Of a DNA stretch of 39,718 nucleotides, positions 9,338-18,710 are shown one piece after another. The position numbers and the translations under genes are program-made. The number at the start of each line of letters is the position of its first letter. Within the stretch, counting starts at the first letter, position 1. The DNA comes from Acidimicrobiia bacterium. Its GTDB lineage: Bacteria > Actinomycetota > Acidimicrobiia > Spongiisociales > UBA5794. The notes below the pieces were generated by a model. The model worked only from the letters and a program-made list of their open reading frames with translations. It did no database searches and was not told the DNA's origin. The stretch covers positions 1-39,718 of the forward strand of contig JASJEG010000005.1 of NCBI GenBank assembly GCA_030064765.1, written 5' to 3'.

Positions 9338-10308
9338 TCCTCTCCTACCTTGCGCTCTGCCATCCCGTTCAGTATCTCGAGCACGGCTCGATTGGCAAGC
9401 CGTGAGGTGATCTCGCCCGGTCCATCGTAGGGAGGACTCACCTCGACCACGTCGGCTCCGACCACATTCAACTCGCGAGCCAGACGGCGCAGAGTGTGGA
9501 GCAGTTCACGAGAGGTCAGGCCGCCCGGCTCCGGGGTCCCGGTGCCCGGTGCCATGCCCGGGTCGACGACGTCGATATCGACCGAAATGAAGGCCTTCGA
9601 TGCGCCGTCGAGCGCATAGCTCAACGCATCGTCGACTACCGGGCCGAGACCTCTATCGAGGATGTCGGTCATCAGGTAGCTCCTCATGTTCTGCTGCCGC
9701 ATCCAGTCGACAACGTCAGGTGGCGGCCAGTAGCCGCGCAAGCCGATCTGGACGAATCGATGTCCCGGGACTGCGCCGGACTCGATGAGGCGGCGCATTG
9801 GTGTCCCGTGCCCGAGCAGCTCTCCGAAGTGGGCCTCTCCGGTGTCGGCATGGGCATCGAAGTGGACGAGTGCCACCTCGCCATGACCATGGATGTCGGC
9901 GACGCCACCCGCATTGGGGAACGTGATGGTGTGGTCGCCGCCGAGCACGATTGGAACCGTCCCTTGCTCGGCGATTCGGTTGATGCCACGACGGATTCGG
10001 GAGATGCTCTCTTCGACATAGCCCGGCACCAGGTCGAAGTCGCCGATATCGACAATGCCCAGCACCTGAAAAGGATCTATCCCGGTGGGGAGGTGAGGAC
10101 GCTCGCCGTCGGATCCCAGGTAGTCGCCGGAGCGAATTGCCCGCGGACCAAACCGGGCGCCCGCCCGGTAGGTGGTGCCCCAGTCGAAGGGCGCGCCGAC
10201 GATGGCGACATCGGCGGCGGCGAGGTCGTTGAGTTCGCCCGGCGGACAGCCAGCGAAAGTGGTCGGATTCGAGAAGTGGCCGCCGAGGGTTGCAGTTGTT
10301 TCGCTCAT
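9334..10308 (-). CDS. speB: Agmatinase / arginase (ureohydrolase) family
   Basis: Metal-binding motifs GGDHTITFP, HFDAHADTG, SVDIDVVDPGMAPGTGTPEPGGLTSRE; overlaps the downstream NTF2-like start by 4 nt. Confidence 0.93.
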   Translation of the reverse strand: MSETTATLGGHFSNPTTFAGCPPGELNDLAAADVAIVGAPFDWGTTYRAGARFGPRAIRSGDYLGSDGERPHLPTGIDPFQVLGIVDIGDFDLVPGYVEESISRIRRGINRIAEQGTVPIVLGGDHTITFPNAGGVADIHGHGEVALVHFDAHADTGEAHFGELLGHGTPMRRLIESGAVPGHRFVQIGLRGYWPPPDVVDWMRQQNMRSYLMTDILDRGLGPVVDDALSYALDGASKAFISVDIDVVDPGMAPGTGTPEPGGLTSRELLHTLRRLARELNVVGADVVEVSPPYDGPGEITSRLANRAVLEILNGMAERKVGEE

Positions 10309-10384
10309 ACTCCGACCATACTGCGATGGGGCTGCGGCTGACCCCTCCCATTACAATCTGCGCAGACTCTGTGAGGAGGATCGA

Positions 10385-12544
10385 TTGGCAACCACCACCG
10401 AAGCACCGGCGGAGCAGAGGAACCGCGGCATCAGCAAGGCATTGATGGTGCTGGCAGCGCTGGCGGTGGTGGGCACGTTCGTCCTGTGGTGGCTTGGCAG
10501 CCTGCCCGATCACGCCCACCCCGAGGTGGGCCGCACAGTATTCGGGAACATCCCCGGACCGCTGGTTGCCCTCTTCTACGTGACCGTTGCCGTCTTCCTC
10601 GGTCTCACGCTCTATCTCTTTGCGCTGCGGGCAGCCAATTGGGAACGCGGCTCCTGGGATGACAGATCGCGAATGCTGAAGCGGCGCCTTCATGAGCTGC
10701 GCCAAGGTCTGGCAATGAAGACCCTTCTCCAGGATCGGGCTGCCGGCATCCCGCACGCCGCGCTCTACTACGGCTTCCTGGTGCTGTTCCTGGGCACGGT
10801 CACGCTCGAGATCGACCACTTGCTGCCCAACAACCTCAAGTTCCTAGAAGGCAACTTCTACAAGGGCTATTCGTTCGTCCTCGATGCGTTTGCGATTGTT
10901 TATCTCGTCGGCCTCATCTGGCTGGGGGTGCGCCGTTACGGCACCCGGCCGTGGCGGCTCCGTTCCAAGACCAAGCCGGAGGATCTGTGGGTGTTGCTGA
11001 CGCTCGGCGCCATCGGAGTCACCGGCTTAGCAGTCGAAGCCGCCCGGATCACGGAGATGGGCCGGCCCGCCTTCGAGCAATGGTCGTTCGTCGGCTACCC
11101 GCTGAGCTATCTCGTGCCGGAAGGCACTGCAGCCGGTACTCACCAGGTGCTCTGGGTGCTCCATGTGGTCAGCTTCCTGGCGTTCTTGGTCGTGCTCCCT
11201 ACCACCAAGCTGCGGCACATGGTCACCTCGCCGGCAAACATGTTTCTGTCGCCCAAGGAGCGACCGGTCGGCGCCATGCGGGAGATGCCGAACCTCATGG
11301 AGGTCGACGACATCGAGACCGTCGGCGCCTCCATGGTCGGCGAGTTCACCTGGAAGCAGCTGCTCGACACCGATGCCTGCACGGTGTGTGGTCGTTGCAC
11401 CTCGGTGTGTCCGGCCAATACGACCGGCAAGCCACTCGACCCACGGGAAATCGTGCTCAAGCTCGGCGAGGTGGCTGCAGCTACCGCTTCGTCTCCCCAG
11501 TCGGCAACGGTCAGCCTCGATGACGAGATCACTATCACCTCCGACAACGTTTTCGAGCGGGTCACTGCGGAGGAGTTGTGGGCGTGCACCACTTGCCGCG
11601 CCTGCGATGACATCTGTCCGGTGAACATCGAGATCCTCGACAAGATCCTCGATATGCGCCGCTACCTGTCGCTCATGGAATCGGACTTCCCATCGGAGCT
11701 GGGCAAGGCGTACATCTCGATGGAGAACTCGTCCAATGTCTACGGCATGGACCAGAACAGCCGGGGCGATTGGACCGATCAACTCGACTTCCCGGTCAAG
11801 GTCTTGGGCGAACCCGGAGTGGAGGCCGAATACCTGTACTGGGTTGGCTGCGCCGGATCGTTCGACGACCGCAATCGCAAGGTCACTATCTCGACCGCTC
11901 GGTTGCTCCACGAGGCCGGCGTCGACTTTGCCATTCTCGGCCCGCAAGAGCTGTGCACCGGAGATCCAGCACGCCGCACCGGCAACGAGTACGTGTTCCA
12001 GGGCCTCGCTCTGCAGAACATCGAGACTCTCAACGACCTCGGGGTGACGAAGATCATCACGCAGTGCCCGCATTGCTTCAACACCCTCGGCAACGAGTAT
12101 CCGCAGTTCGGCGGCGAGTACGAGGTGCTTCATCACTCCGAGCTGCTCATGCAGCTCGTAGAGCAGGGGCGGATCGAGCCGAAGGGGAATGGCCAGACGG
12201 TCACCTTCCACGATCCCTGCTATCTCGGCAGGCACAACAACGTCTTTGTTGCACCGCGCGACGTCGTCGATGCGGTGGGAACCAGGGTGGAGATGCCCCG
12301 TAACGGCACCAAGGCATTCTGCTGTGGGGCCGGCGGGGGCAAGATGTGGTTCGAAGAACAGACCGGCAAGAAGGTCAACATCGAGCGCACCGAAGAGGCT
12401 GTGGCGTGTGAAACGGATGTCATCGCCACCGGTTGCCCCTTCTGCTACATCATGATGGACGACGGGGTGAAGGAAGTCGGGGCCGACGAGCAGGTGATCG
12501 TGCAAGATATCGCCATGCTGCTCGCAGACCGTTCGCTGGACTAG
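10385..12544 (+). CDS. Membrane-bound (Fe-S)-binding oxidoreductase, HdrD/GlpC-like with N-terminal membrane domain
   Basis: TTG start with GAGGAGGATCGA upstream; TM region, two Cys clusters (CTVCGRCTSVCPANTTGKP, CTTCRACDDICPVN), two CCG-like domains (CPHCFNTLGNEYP, FCCGAGGGKMWFEE). Confidence 0.9.
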   Translation: MATTTEAPAEQRNRGISKALMVLAALAVVGTFVLWWLGSLPDHAHPEVGRTVFGNIPGPLVALFYVTVAVFLGLTLYLFALRAANWERGSWDDRSRMLKRRLHELRQGLAMKTLLQDRAAGIPHAALYYGFLVLFLGTVTLEIDHLLPNNLKFLEGNFYKGYSFVLDAFAIVYLVGLIWLGVRRYGTRPWRLRSKTKPEDLWVLLTLGAIGVTGLAVEAARITEMGRPAFEQWSFVGYPLSYLVPEGTAAGTHQVLWVLHVVSFLAFLVVLPTTKLRHMVTSPANMFLSPKERPVGAMREMPNLMEVDDIETVGASMVGEFTWKQLLDTDACTVCGRCTSVCPANTTGKPLDPREIVLKLGEVAAATASSPQSATVSLDDEITITSDNVFERVTAEELWACTTCRACDDICPVNIEILDKILDMRRYLSLMESDFPSELGKAYISMENSSNVYGMDQNSRGDWTDQLDFPVKVLGEPGVEAEYLYWVGCAGSFDDRNRKVTISTARLLHEAGVDFAILGPQELCTGDPARRTGNEYVFQGLALQNIETLNDLGVTKIITQCPHCFNTLGNEYPQFGGEYEVLHHSELLMQLVEQGRIEPKGNGQTVTFHDPCYLGRHNNVFVAPRDVVDAVGTRVEMPRNGTKAFCCGAGGGKMWFEEQTGKKVNIERTEEAVACETDVIATGCPFCYIMMDDGVKEVGADEQVIVQDIAMLLADRSLD

Positions 12545-12714
12545 GTCGCGGTTTCGCGATCTTGACATTTTGTACATCTCCAGCGCGGCAAAATGGGCGC
12601 GTGCCTAAAATCCTGTCGATTCGCAGCGTCTGAGGAGGAACAGAGGAGACGCGCCCTGCGGACGCTTGTTTCTCTGCGCACGCCTGCGAGGACCCAAGAT
12701 CAAGGAAGGTAAGA

Positions 12715-14022
12715 ATGAGGAATTGGAAACTCTTCGTGGGTTTGCTCCTGGCCTTCGCTCTCGTTGCCGCTGCGTGCGGCGATGATGACGACGGTACCGC
12801 GGATACCACAGCTGCCCCGGAGACCACAGCTGCACCCACGACGGATGCGGCTCCCGAGACCACGACTACGGCCGCTCCAGCACCGACGACGACTGCAGCT
12901 CCGCTGCCGCCGCTGGTGGTGTGGGTGGACGACAAGACCGGCCCGACCGTGGAGACAGTCGCGGCTCCGTTCACTGCGGAGACCGGTATCGAACTCGACA
13001 TCACCGTGATCGACTTCCAGGACATGCGGGAGCAGATCACCACCCAGGCGCCGGCCGGGGAAGGCCCTGACCTGTTCATTGGAGACCACGACTGGCTCGG
13101 CGAGATGGTGGCCAACGGCATTGCCGCGCCACTGGATCTCGGGGCCACGGCCTCGAGCTTCGCACAGGTGAGCCTCGACGCGTTCTCGACCGATGGCAAT
13201 ACCTACGCGATGCCATATGCGGTACAGGCCATTGCGTTGTTCTACAACGCCGATCTGGTCACTACGCCACCGACGACCGTCGCTGAGCTGACGGCGATTT
13301 GTGACGACCTTGGCGACGCTATCACCAACTGCTGGGGTATTCAGGGTGGTGGAGCAGCTTCGGACGCTTTCCACAACTTCCCGTTTGTGGCGGCCAAGGG
13401 TGGCTACATCTTCGGCTTCGATCCCGCCACCGGGTTCGACGTCAGCGATGTTGGTCTCGACAGCGCTGGCGCCATCGAGGGTGTAGCTGCCATGGAGCAG
13501 CTCGTGAAGGACGGCTACATCGATCCGATCGACGAGGATGACGCCAAGCAGCTCTTCCTCGACGGCAAGCAGGCGTTCTTCATGTCCGGACCCTGGTGGG
13601 TCAACACATGGAACGAAGCTGGCATCAACTGGGGCGTCACCACGCTGCCGACACTGGACGGGTCACCGATGGCCCCGTTCGTTGGTGTACGTGGGTTCTG
13701 GGTCAGCGAGTTTGGTGAGAACAAGGCGATCGCCGAGGAGTTCCTCCTCAGCTACATCGCCAACGATGAGGCGATGTTGACCCTGTTCGAAGCCGATCCC
13801 CGTGGTCCGGCCTGGCAACCGATCGTTGACCAAGCTGTTGGCTTCGAGGCGTTTGCCGAGTCAGCGGCAAATGGACTCTTCATGCCGAACGTGCCAGAGA
13901 TGGGCAATGTGTGGGGTCCGCTCGGGGACCAGATCCTCGGCGTTCGCAACCTCACGATTTCGGCTGAGGACGCAATGACCAACGCAGCAGACCAGGTTCG
14001 TACCGCCATCGCCGGCGGCTGA
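12715..14022 (+). CDS. malE: Sugar ABC transporter substrate-binding lipoprotein (maltose/MalE-like)
   Basis: Lipobox (VAAACGDD), T/A/P-rich linker, family-1 SBP sequence (GPDLFIGDHDWLGEMV, FFMSGPWWVNTW). Confidence 0.88.
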   Translation: MRNWKLFVGLLLAFALVAAACGDDDDGTADTTAAPETTAAPTTDAAPETTTTAAPAPTTTAAPLPPLVVWVDDKTGPTVETVAAPFTAETGIELDITVIDFQDMREQITTQAPAGEGPDLFIGDHDWLGEMVANGIAAPLDLGATASSFAQVSLDAFSTDGNTYAMPYAVQAIALFYNADLVTTPPTTVAELTAICDDLGDAITNCWGIQGGGAASDAFHNFPFVAAKGGYIFGFDPATGFDVSDVGLDSAGAIEGVAAMEQLVKDGYIDPIDEDDAKQLFLDGKQAFFMSGPWWVNTWNEAGINWGVTTLPTLDGSPMAPFVGVRGFWVSEFGENKAIAEEFLLSYIANDEAMLTLFEADPRGPAWQPIVDQAVGFEAFAESAANGLFMPNVPEMGNVWGPLGDQILGVRNLTISAEDAMTNAADQVRTAIAGG

Positions 14023-14044
14023 ACCAGCTAGCTGTTTCGAGATC

Positions 14045-14072
14045 AGAGGGGAGACCTCCGGGTCTCCCCTCT
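14045..14072 (+). terminator. Perfect 12-bp hairpin in the malE-malF intercistronic region (terminator/attenuator or mRNA stabiliser)
   Basis: AGAGGGGAGACC-TCCG-GGTCTCCCCTCT followed by TGCTGTT. Confidence 0.75.
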
Positions 14073-14119
14073 TGCTGTTCACAGAAGCCGGCGGTCGACC
14101 TTGATTATCATGTATCTCA

Positions 14120-15769
14120 ATGACGGGAACGGAGAGGGATACCAAGCGGTCGCAACGGTCGCGGACTCGATCCGAATACGGTCGCGGCTTCTGGGCCCGC
14201 CTCATCTTCTTAGCGGTCCTGGACGCGCTCACGTTGTACTCGGTCATCGTGCTGGTCGACGACGGCGCCTGGGTCTTCCTGGCGTCGCTGCTGGTCGGAG
14301 CACTGATCGTCAACTGGGTCTATCTGTCGCCGCGGACGCGGGCCCTGAAATGGATCGTGCCGGGGCTCATCTTCATGACGGCGTTCATGATCGTGCCGAT
14401 CCTGTACACGGTCTACATCTCCTTGACCAATTGGCAGACCGGCAACGTCCTGCAGAAGGCACAGGTAATCGAGATTCTCGAATCCAGACCGTATGTCGAT
14501 CCGGACGATCCGGGCGAGCTCTACGACCTCTATGTCTTCCGTGATGGCGAGGAGATCCGGTTCCTGCTTGTCGGTGCAGAAGGCCAGACGCTCTTTGGCG
14601 AGCCTCGCCCCCGTTCCGCCGATCCGTTGCCCGATCTTGCCGTCGACCCTGCCGATCTAGGCGTCGTCGACAACGACGGCGACGGCATTCCAGACACGAT
14701 CGGCACATTCACCAGGCTGGAACGGCCTGAAGTGTTCGGTCTTGCCTCCACCATCGACTTCGAGGATCAGGTCCTCGATGTCGAAGCGGGGCAAGTCGAG
14801 ATCACCGGGCTTTCCCAGGGTCGGGTAGTCCAGGCGGCGCAGCGCTACGTGTACGACGACGAGACCGGGGTACTCAATGACACCGTGCTGGGTCTGGAGT
14901 GCCGGCCCGGCACCGATCTCGACACCAAGGGCAACTTCGTTTGTGAGGATGGTGCCGTGCTCGATCCGGGCTGGGTCGTCCTAACCGGCTTCAACCACTA
15001 CGTCGACGTTTTGACCAACGAGAACATCCGCGACCCATTCGTGAGCGTGTTCATCTGGAACATGATCTTTGCCCTCGGGACCATCGTCTTCGCCTTTGGC
15101 TTCGGCCTGATCCTGGCCATGGTGCTGCAACATGAGCGAGTACGGGGCCGGGTCTTCTACCGCTCTATCTACATCCTGCCCTACGCAATCCCTGGGTTGC
15201 TGAGCATGCTCATCTGGCAGGGTCTGCTCAACGAGCAGTTCGGGGCGGTCAACGACATGCTGGCGGTATTCGGCATCGAGCGTATCCCTTGGTTGACCAG
15301 CGCCAACTGGGCCAAAGTGGCCTTGCTTCTCGTCAACACCTGGCTGACCTTCCCCTATATGTTCCTGATCGCGACCGGAGCCCTGCAATCAATCCCGGCC
15401 GAGCTCATCGAGGCCGCCCGAGTAGACGGCGCCAACGGCTGGCAGGTCTTCTGGAAGATCACCTTCCCGTTGCTGATGGTCTCGCTGTCGCCGCTGCTGA
15501 TCGGCTCCTTTGCCTTTGCCTTCAACAACTTCGTGCTCGTGTTCGTGCTGACCAACGGCGGCCCGCCGATTCTCGACGCAACTATTCCCGTCGGCTCGAC
15601 CGACATCCTGATCACCTTCACCTATGACCTGGCGCTGGCAGGAGGAGTCGGCAACCGCTTTGCCCTAGCCGCCGCGTTCAGCATCTTCATCTTCCTGATC
15701 GTGCTGGTGATTGCCAGTATCAGCTTCCGCTTTACGAAACGACTCGAGGAGATCTATGGCAGCTTCTGA
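14120..15769 (+). CDS. malF: Sugar ABC transporter permease, MalF-like with large extracytoplasmic insertion
   Basis: EAA-like loop EAARVDGANGWQVFWKITFPLL; long insert between TM segments (about residues 110-285). Confidence 0.9.
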   Translation: MTGTERDTKRSQRSRTRSEYGRGFWARLIFLAVLDALTLYSVIVLVDDGAWVFLASLLVGALIVNWVYLSPRTRALKWIVPGLIFMTAFMIVPILYTVYISLTNWQTGNVLQKAQVIEILESRPYVDPDDPGELYDLYVFRDGEEIRFLLVGAEGQTLFGEPRPRSADPLPDLAVDPADLGVVDNDGDGIPDTIGTFTRLERPEVFGLASTIDFEDQVLDVEAGQVEITGLSQGRVVQAAQRYVYDDETGVLNDTVLGLECRPGTDLDTKGNFVCEDGAVLDPGWVVLTGFNHYVDVLTNENIRDPFVSVFIWNMIFALGTIVFAFGFGLILAMVLQHERVRGRVFYRSIYILPYAIPGLLSMLIWQGLLNEQFGAVNDMLAVFGIERIPWLTSANWAKVALLLVNTWLTFPYMFLIATGALQSIPAELIEAARVDGANGWQVFWKITFPLLMVSLSPLLIGSFAFAFNNFVLVFVLTNGGPPILDATIPVGSTDILITFTYDLALAGGVGNRFALAAAFSIFIFLIVLVIASISFRFTKRLEEIYGSF

Positions 15770-16709
15770 TCAAGCGACGAGCGTCATCGATCGGCTTCGG
15801 GTTCGGGTGGGGATGGCGCCGCGGGAACCGAAGATCAAGCTCGCACCGCTGCCTTTCGGCAAGTGGATCCGGGTCGTCGGCTGGCGGCACCTGGTTGCCT
15901 TCGTAGGCGTCGCTTTTGCGCTGTTTCCCATTGCTTGGATGGTCTCGGCCTCGATCAATCCCATCGACACGCTCTCGGGCGGCCAGTTCATTCCGGAGGG
16001 AGCAACCTTCGACAACTACCGCAGGATCTTCGAGAACCCCGTCGAATCGCCGTTCATGACCTGGTTATGGAATTCGTATTACATCTCGTTCGTCGTGGCC
16101 AGCATTGGTCTCGGACTCACTGCGATGTCGGCGTTCGCCTTCAGTCGCTTCCGCTTCCGCGGCCGGCGGGTTGGCTTGATGTCGCTGCTGGCGGTCCAGA
16201 TCTTCCCGCAGTTCCTGGCCTTTGTCGCCATCTTCCTGTTGCTGGATCAGGTGGGTGAGGTCTTCCCAGCGCTCGGCTTGGACACCCATCCCGGTTTGAT
16301 CCTGGTCTACCTGGGGGGTGCGATTGGGTTCAACACGTTCCTGATCAAGGGTTTCATGGACTCGGTGCCGCAGTCGCTCGATGAGTCGGCGGTGGTCGAC
16401 GGTGCGCCGCCGACGACGATCTTCTGGAAGATCATTCTCCCCCTCACCCGGCCGGCACTGGTGGTGATCTTCATCATCACCTTCGTCACTGTATTCAACG
16501 AGTTCATTCTGTCTCGAACCTTGCTCACCTCAGTGGACCAGCAGACCTTCGTAGTCGGCCTACAGACGTACTCGACGTCGGACTTCGCCTCGAATTGGGG
16601 CCAGCTTGCCGCCGGCGCCATGGTCGGCGCGGTGCCGATCGTGCTGACCTTCTTGTTCCTACAGAAGGGCATTGTCAGCGGTCTCACCCAGGGCGCTGTC
16701 AAGGGCTGA
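15756..16709 (+). CDS. malG: Sugar ABC transporter permease, MalG-like
   Basis: ATG at 15756 overlaps the malF end by 14 nt; EAA-like loop DESAVVDGAPPTTIFWKIILPLTRPAL. Confidence 0.9.
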   Translation: MAASDQATSVIDRLRVRVGMAPREPKIKLAPLPFGKWIRVVGWRHLVAFVGVAFALFPIAWMVSASINPIDTLSGGQFIPEGATFDNYRRIFENPVESPFMTWLWNSYYISFVVASIGLGLTAMSAFAFSRFRFRGRRVGLMSLLAVQIFPQFLAFVAIFLLLDQVGEVFPALGLDTHPGLILVYLGGAIGFNTFLIKGFMDSVPQSLDESAVVDGAPPTTIFWKIILPLTRPALVVIFIITFVTVFNEFILSRTLLTSVDQQTFVVGLQTYSTSDFASNWGQLAAGAMVGAVPIVLTFLFLQKGIVSGLTQGAVKG

Positions 16710-16720
16710 TGAAATCAGCT

Positions 16721-16745
16721 CCGAGTTCGATGACATCGAACTCGG
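16721..16745 (+). terminator. Hairpin 12 nt after the malG stop
   Basis: CCGAGTTCGAT-GAC-ATCGAACTCGG, perfect 11-bp stem; no U-tract. Confidence 0.6.
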
Positions 16746-16766
16746 GCGAAGCCGATTCCAAGACCG

Positions 16767-16812
16767 TTTTGGCGTCGGAAAACGGAACATATTCCGTTGT
16801 GGGACGCCAAAA
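16767..16812. repeat. Structured hairpin repeat, copy 1 (REP-like)
   Basis: TTTTGGCGTC-GGAA-AACGGAA-CATA-TTCCGTT-GTGG-GACGCCAAAA: perfect 10-bp outer stem and 7-bp inner stem; 30 nt identical to copy 2. Confidence 0.8.
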
Positions 16813-16911
16813 TCGATGAGAGGTGCCTTCTCACGGTCCCGATCTCAAAAGGGTCTTCCTGGAAGCTGCTCTCCGTCATAGCGTGTCATGGTGGCATCTG
16901 GGAGGTGGGAA

Positions 16912-18690
16912 GTGGCGCGCATCGTGCGTACGTCCTTGGTTCTCTTGTTGGTGAGTTCGCTCCTGGTGGTGATACCAGGCGAGGCAACGGCCACGGTGCC
17001 GGGCGATATTGGCCGGATTGTGTTCGGCTACATGGGGCCTGACTACAACCAGGACATCTATGTCCGTGATTTCGCCGGCGACTCTGCCGTACGTCTCACT
17101 ACGAATACCGAGTCCGATTGGTCGCCGAAGTGGTCACCCGACGGTACCCGGATTGCCTGGGCGCGATCGCTGCCGGGCGGGCCCGGGATGGATGTGCACG
17201 TGATGGATCCTGATGGCTCGAACAAGATGAACATCACCAACGGCGGCGGCACCACCAACAGACCTTTGGACTGGTCGCCAGATGGCACCAGGATTCTCAT
17301 CGCGTCAGATCGTGGTGGTCAGACGGATCTATGGACCATGTACCCCGATGGGTCAAATCCGGTGCGGTTGACCAACAACGTCGACCAGGAGTTGGATGCA
17401 TCGTGGTCGCCCGACGGCTCGAAGATCGCCTACGGGCGTTTCACCCCAGGCTCGGGTGAGGATTCGTGGGTCACGAATGTCGTTGGCCCGGTCACCGACC
17501 TGTGGGTCATGAATGCCGACGGGTCGGGGCATATCAACCTGACGGAAAGCCCCGAAACTACCGATCAGGGACCGGCGTGGTCTCCCGACGGCACCCAGAT
17601 CGCATTTGAGTCTTACGATCACCAATGGAACGTCTGGGTCATGAATGCCGATGGTTCGAATCGCACCAATCTCACCGGCGCGGCCGGAATCCTGGACTAC
17701 GCGCCGGCATGGTCGCCGGATGGCACCAAGATCGCTTTCCAAACCAACCGGGACGGCGATGAGGACATCTGGATGATGAACCCTGATGGTTCCGAGCAAG
17801 CGCATCTGACCGATCGCGAAGGGGATGAATCAGGAATCGACTGGGAGTCGGTGAACCGTGCTCCGATCGCAGAACCGGACGAGGCCCTAGTAGCTCGAGG
17901 CCACGAGGTCGAGATCGGCGTTCTCGAGAATGACTTCGATCCGGATGGAGAGTCGTTGTCGGTCATAGACGTCACGCGAATGCCCGAACACGGCAGCGTG
18001 ACGATCAACCCGGCCGGCACCATCACCTATTCCCACAGCGGCGTCGACATTCCCCATACCGATTCCTTCGAGTACGAGATCCAGGACGCCCGCCTCGCAA
18101 CGGCGCGGGCGGAAGTCTTGATCATCGTCAGGCAGACCTGGTTCGACGATGTGCCGGAGCCCAATGTGTTCTTCGAAGACATCATCTGGCTGGCGCAGCA
18201 AGGAATCACCCGCGGCTGCAACCCGCCGGCCAACTCGCTGTTCTGTCCGCTCGCTCCGGTCACCAGGGGTCAGATGGCCGCATTCCTGGTGCGGGCCCGC
18301 GGCTACATCGACGGCATCGGTGCAGATCTCTTCCTCGATGACGACGAGTCCATCTTCGAGATCGATATCGACAAGCTGGGCACGGCTGGGGTTACTCGCG
18401 GCTGCAACCCGCCGCTCAACGATCACTTCTGTCCCGATGGGCATGTGACCAGGGGGCAGATGGCGGCATTCCTGGTGCGCGCCTTCGGCCTACCCAGTCT
18501 CGGGATGACGGACCTGTTTGTCGATGACAACGGTTCGACGTTCGAGGCGGATATCGACAAGCTCGGAGCTACCGGTGTGTCCCGCGGCTGCAACCCGCCG
18601 GACAACGATCGTTTCTGTCCGAACGACTACGTGACCCGACAGCAGATGGCAGCGTTCATCCGAAGAGCGGTTACCTGGGGTCCCGGCTGA
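16912..18690 (+). CDS. Secreted TolB-like beta-propeller (PD40 repeats), cadherin-like domain, three C-terminal SLH-like repeats
   Basis: PD40 WSPDGTRIxx repeats; NRAPIAEPDEALV...VLENDFDPDGESLSV; three (G)VTRGCNPP..FCP..VTRGQMAAFLVRA units; GTG at 16912 with GGGAGGTGGGAA SD; the longer frame starts at 16888. Confidence 0.85.
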   Translation: MARIVRTSLVLLLVSSLLVVIPGEATATVPGDIGRIVFGYMGPDYNQDIYVRDFAGDSAVRLTTNTESDWSPKWSPDGTRIAWARSLPGGPGMDVHVMDPDGSNKMNITNGGGTTNRPLDWSPDGTRILIASDRGGQTDLWTMYPDGSNPVRLTNNVDQELDASWSPDGSKIAYGRFTPGSGEDSWVTNVVGPVTDLWVMNADGSGHINLTESPETTDQGPAWSPDGTQIAFESYDHQWNVWVMNADGSNRTNLTGAAGILDYAPAWSPDGTKIAFQTNRDGDEDIWMMNPDGSEQAHLTDREGDESGIDWESVNRAPIAEPDEALVARGHEVEIGVLENDFDPDGESLSVIDVTRMPEHGSVTINPAGTITYSHSGVDIPHTDSFEYEIQDARLATARAEVLIIVRQTWFDDVPEPNVFFEDIIWLAQQGITRGCNPPANSLFCPLAPVTRGQMAAFLVRARGYIDGIGADLFLDDDESIFEIDIDKLGTAGVTRGCNPPLNDHFCPDGHVTRGQMAAFLVRAFGLPSLGMTDLFVDDNGSTFEADIDKLGATGVSRGCNPPDNDRFCPNDYVTRQQMAAFIRRAVTWGPG

Positions 18691-18710
18691 TGAAGAGCCT
18701 CGACCAAGGT

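Noticed and set aside
9496-10341. Plus-strand 281-aa ORF opposite agmatinase
   Set aside because: Shadow frame; arginase-family metal motifs are unambiguous on the minus strand.
11027-12577. Long minus-strand ORF (516 aa) opposite the Fe-S oxidoreductase gene
   Set aside because: Antisense shadow frame created by high GC3; composition is not family-like, whereas the plus-strand product has clear Cys-cluster motifs.
12562-12594. TTGACA at 12562-12567 as a sigma70 promoter for malE
   Set aside because: No acceptable -10 hexamer at 16-18 nt spacing; the CAAAAT candidate is 21 nt away, so the call is not supported.
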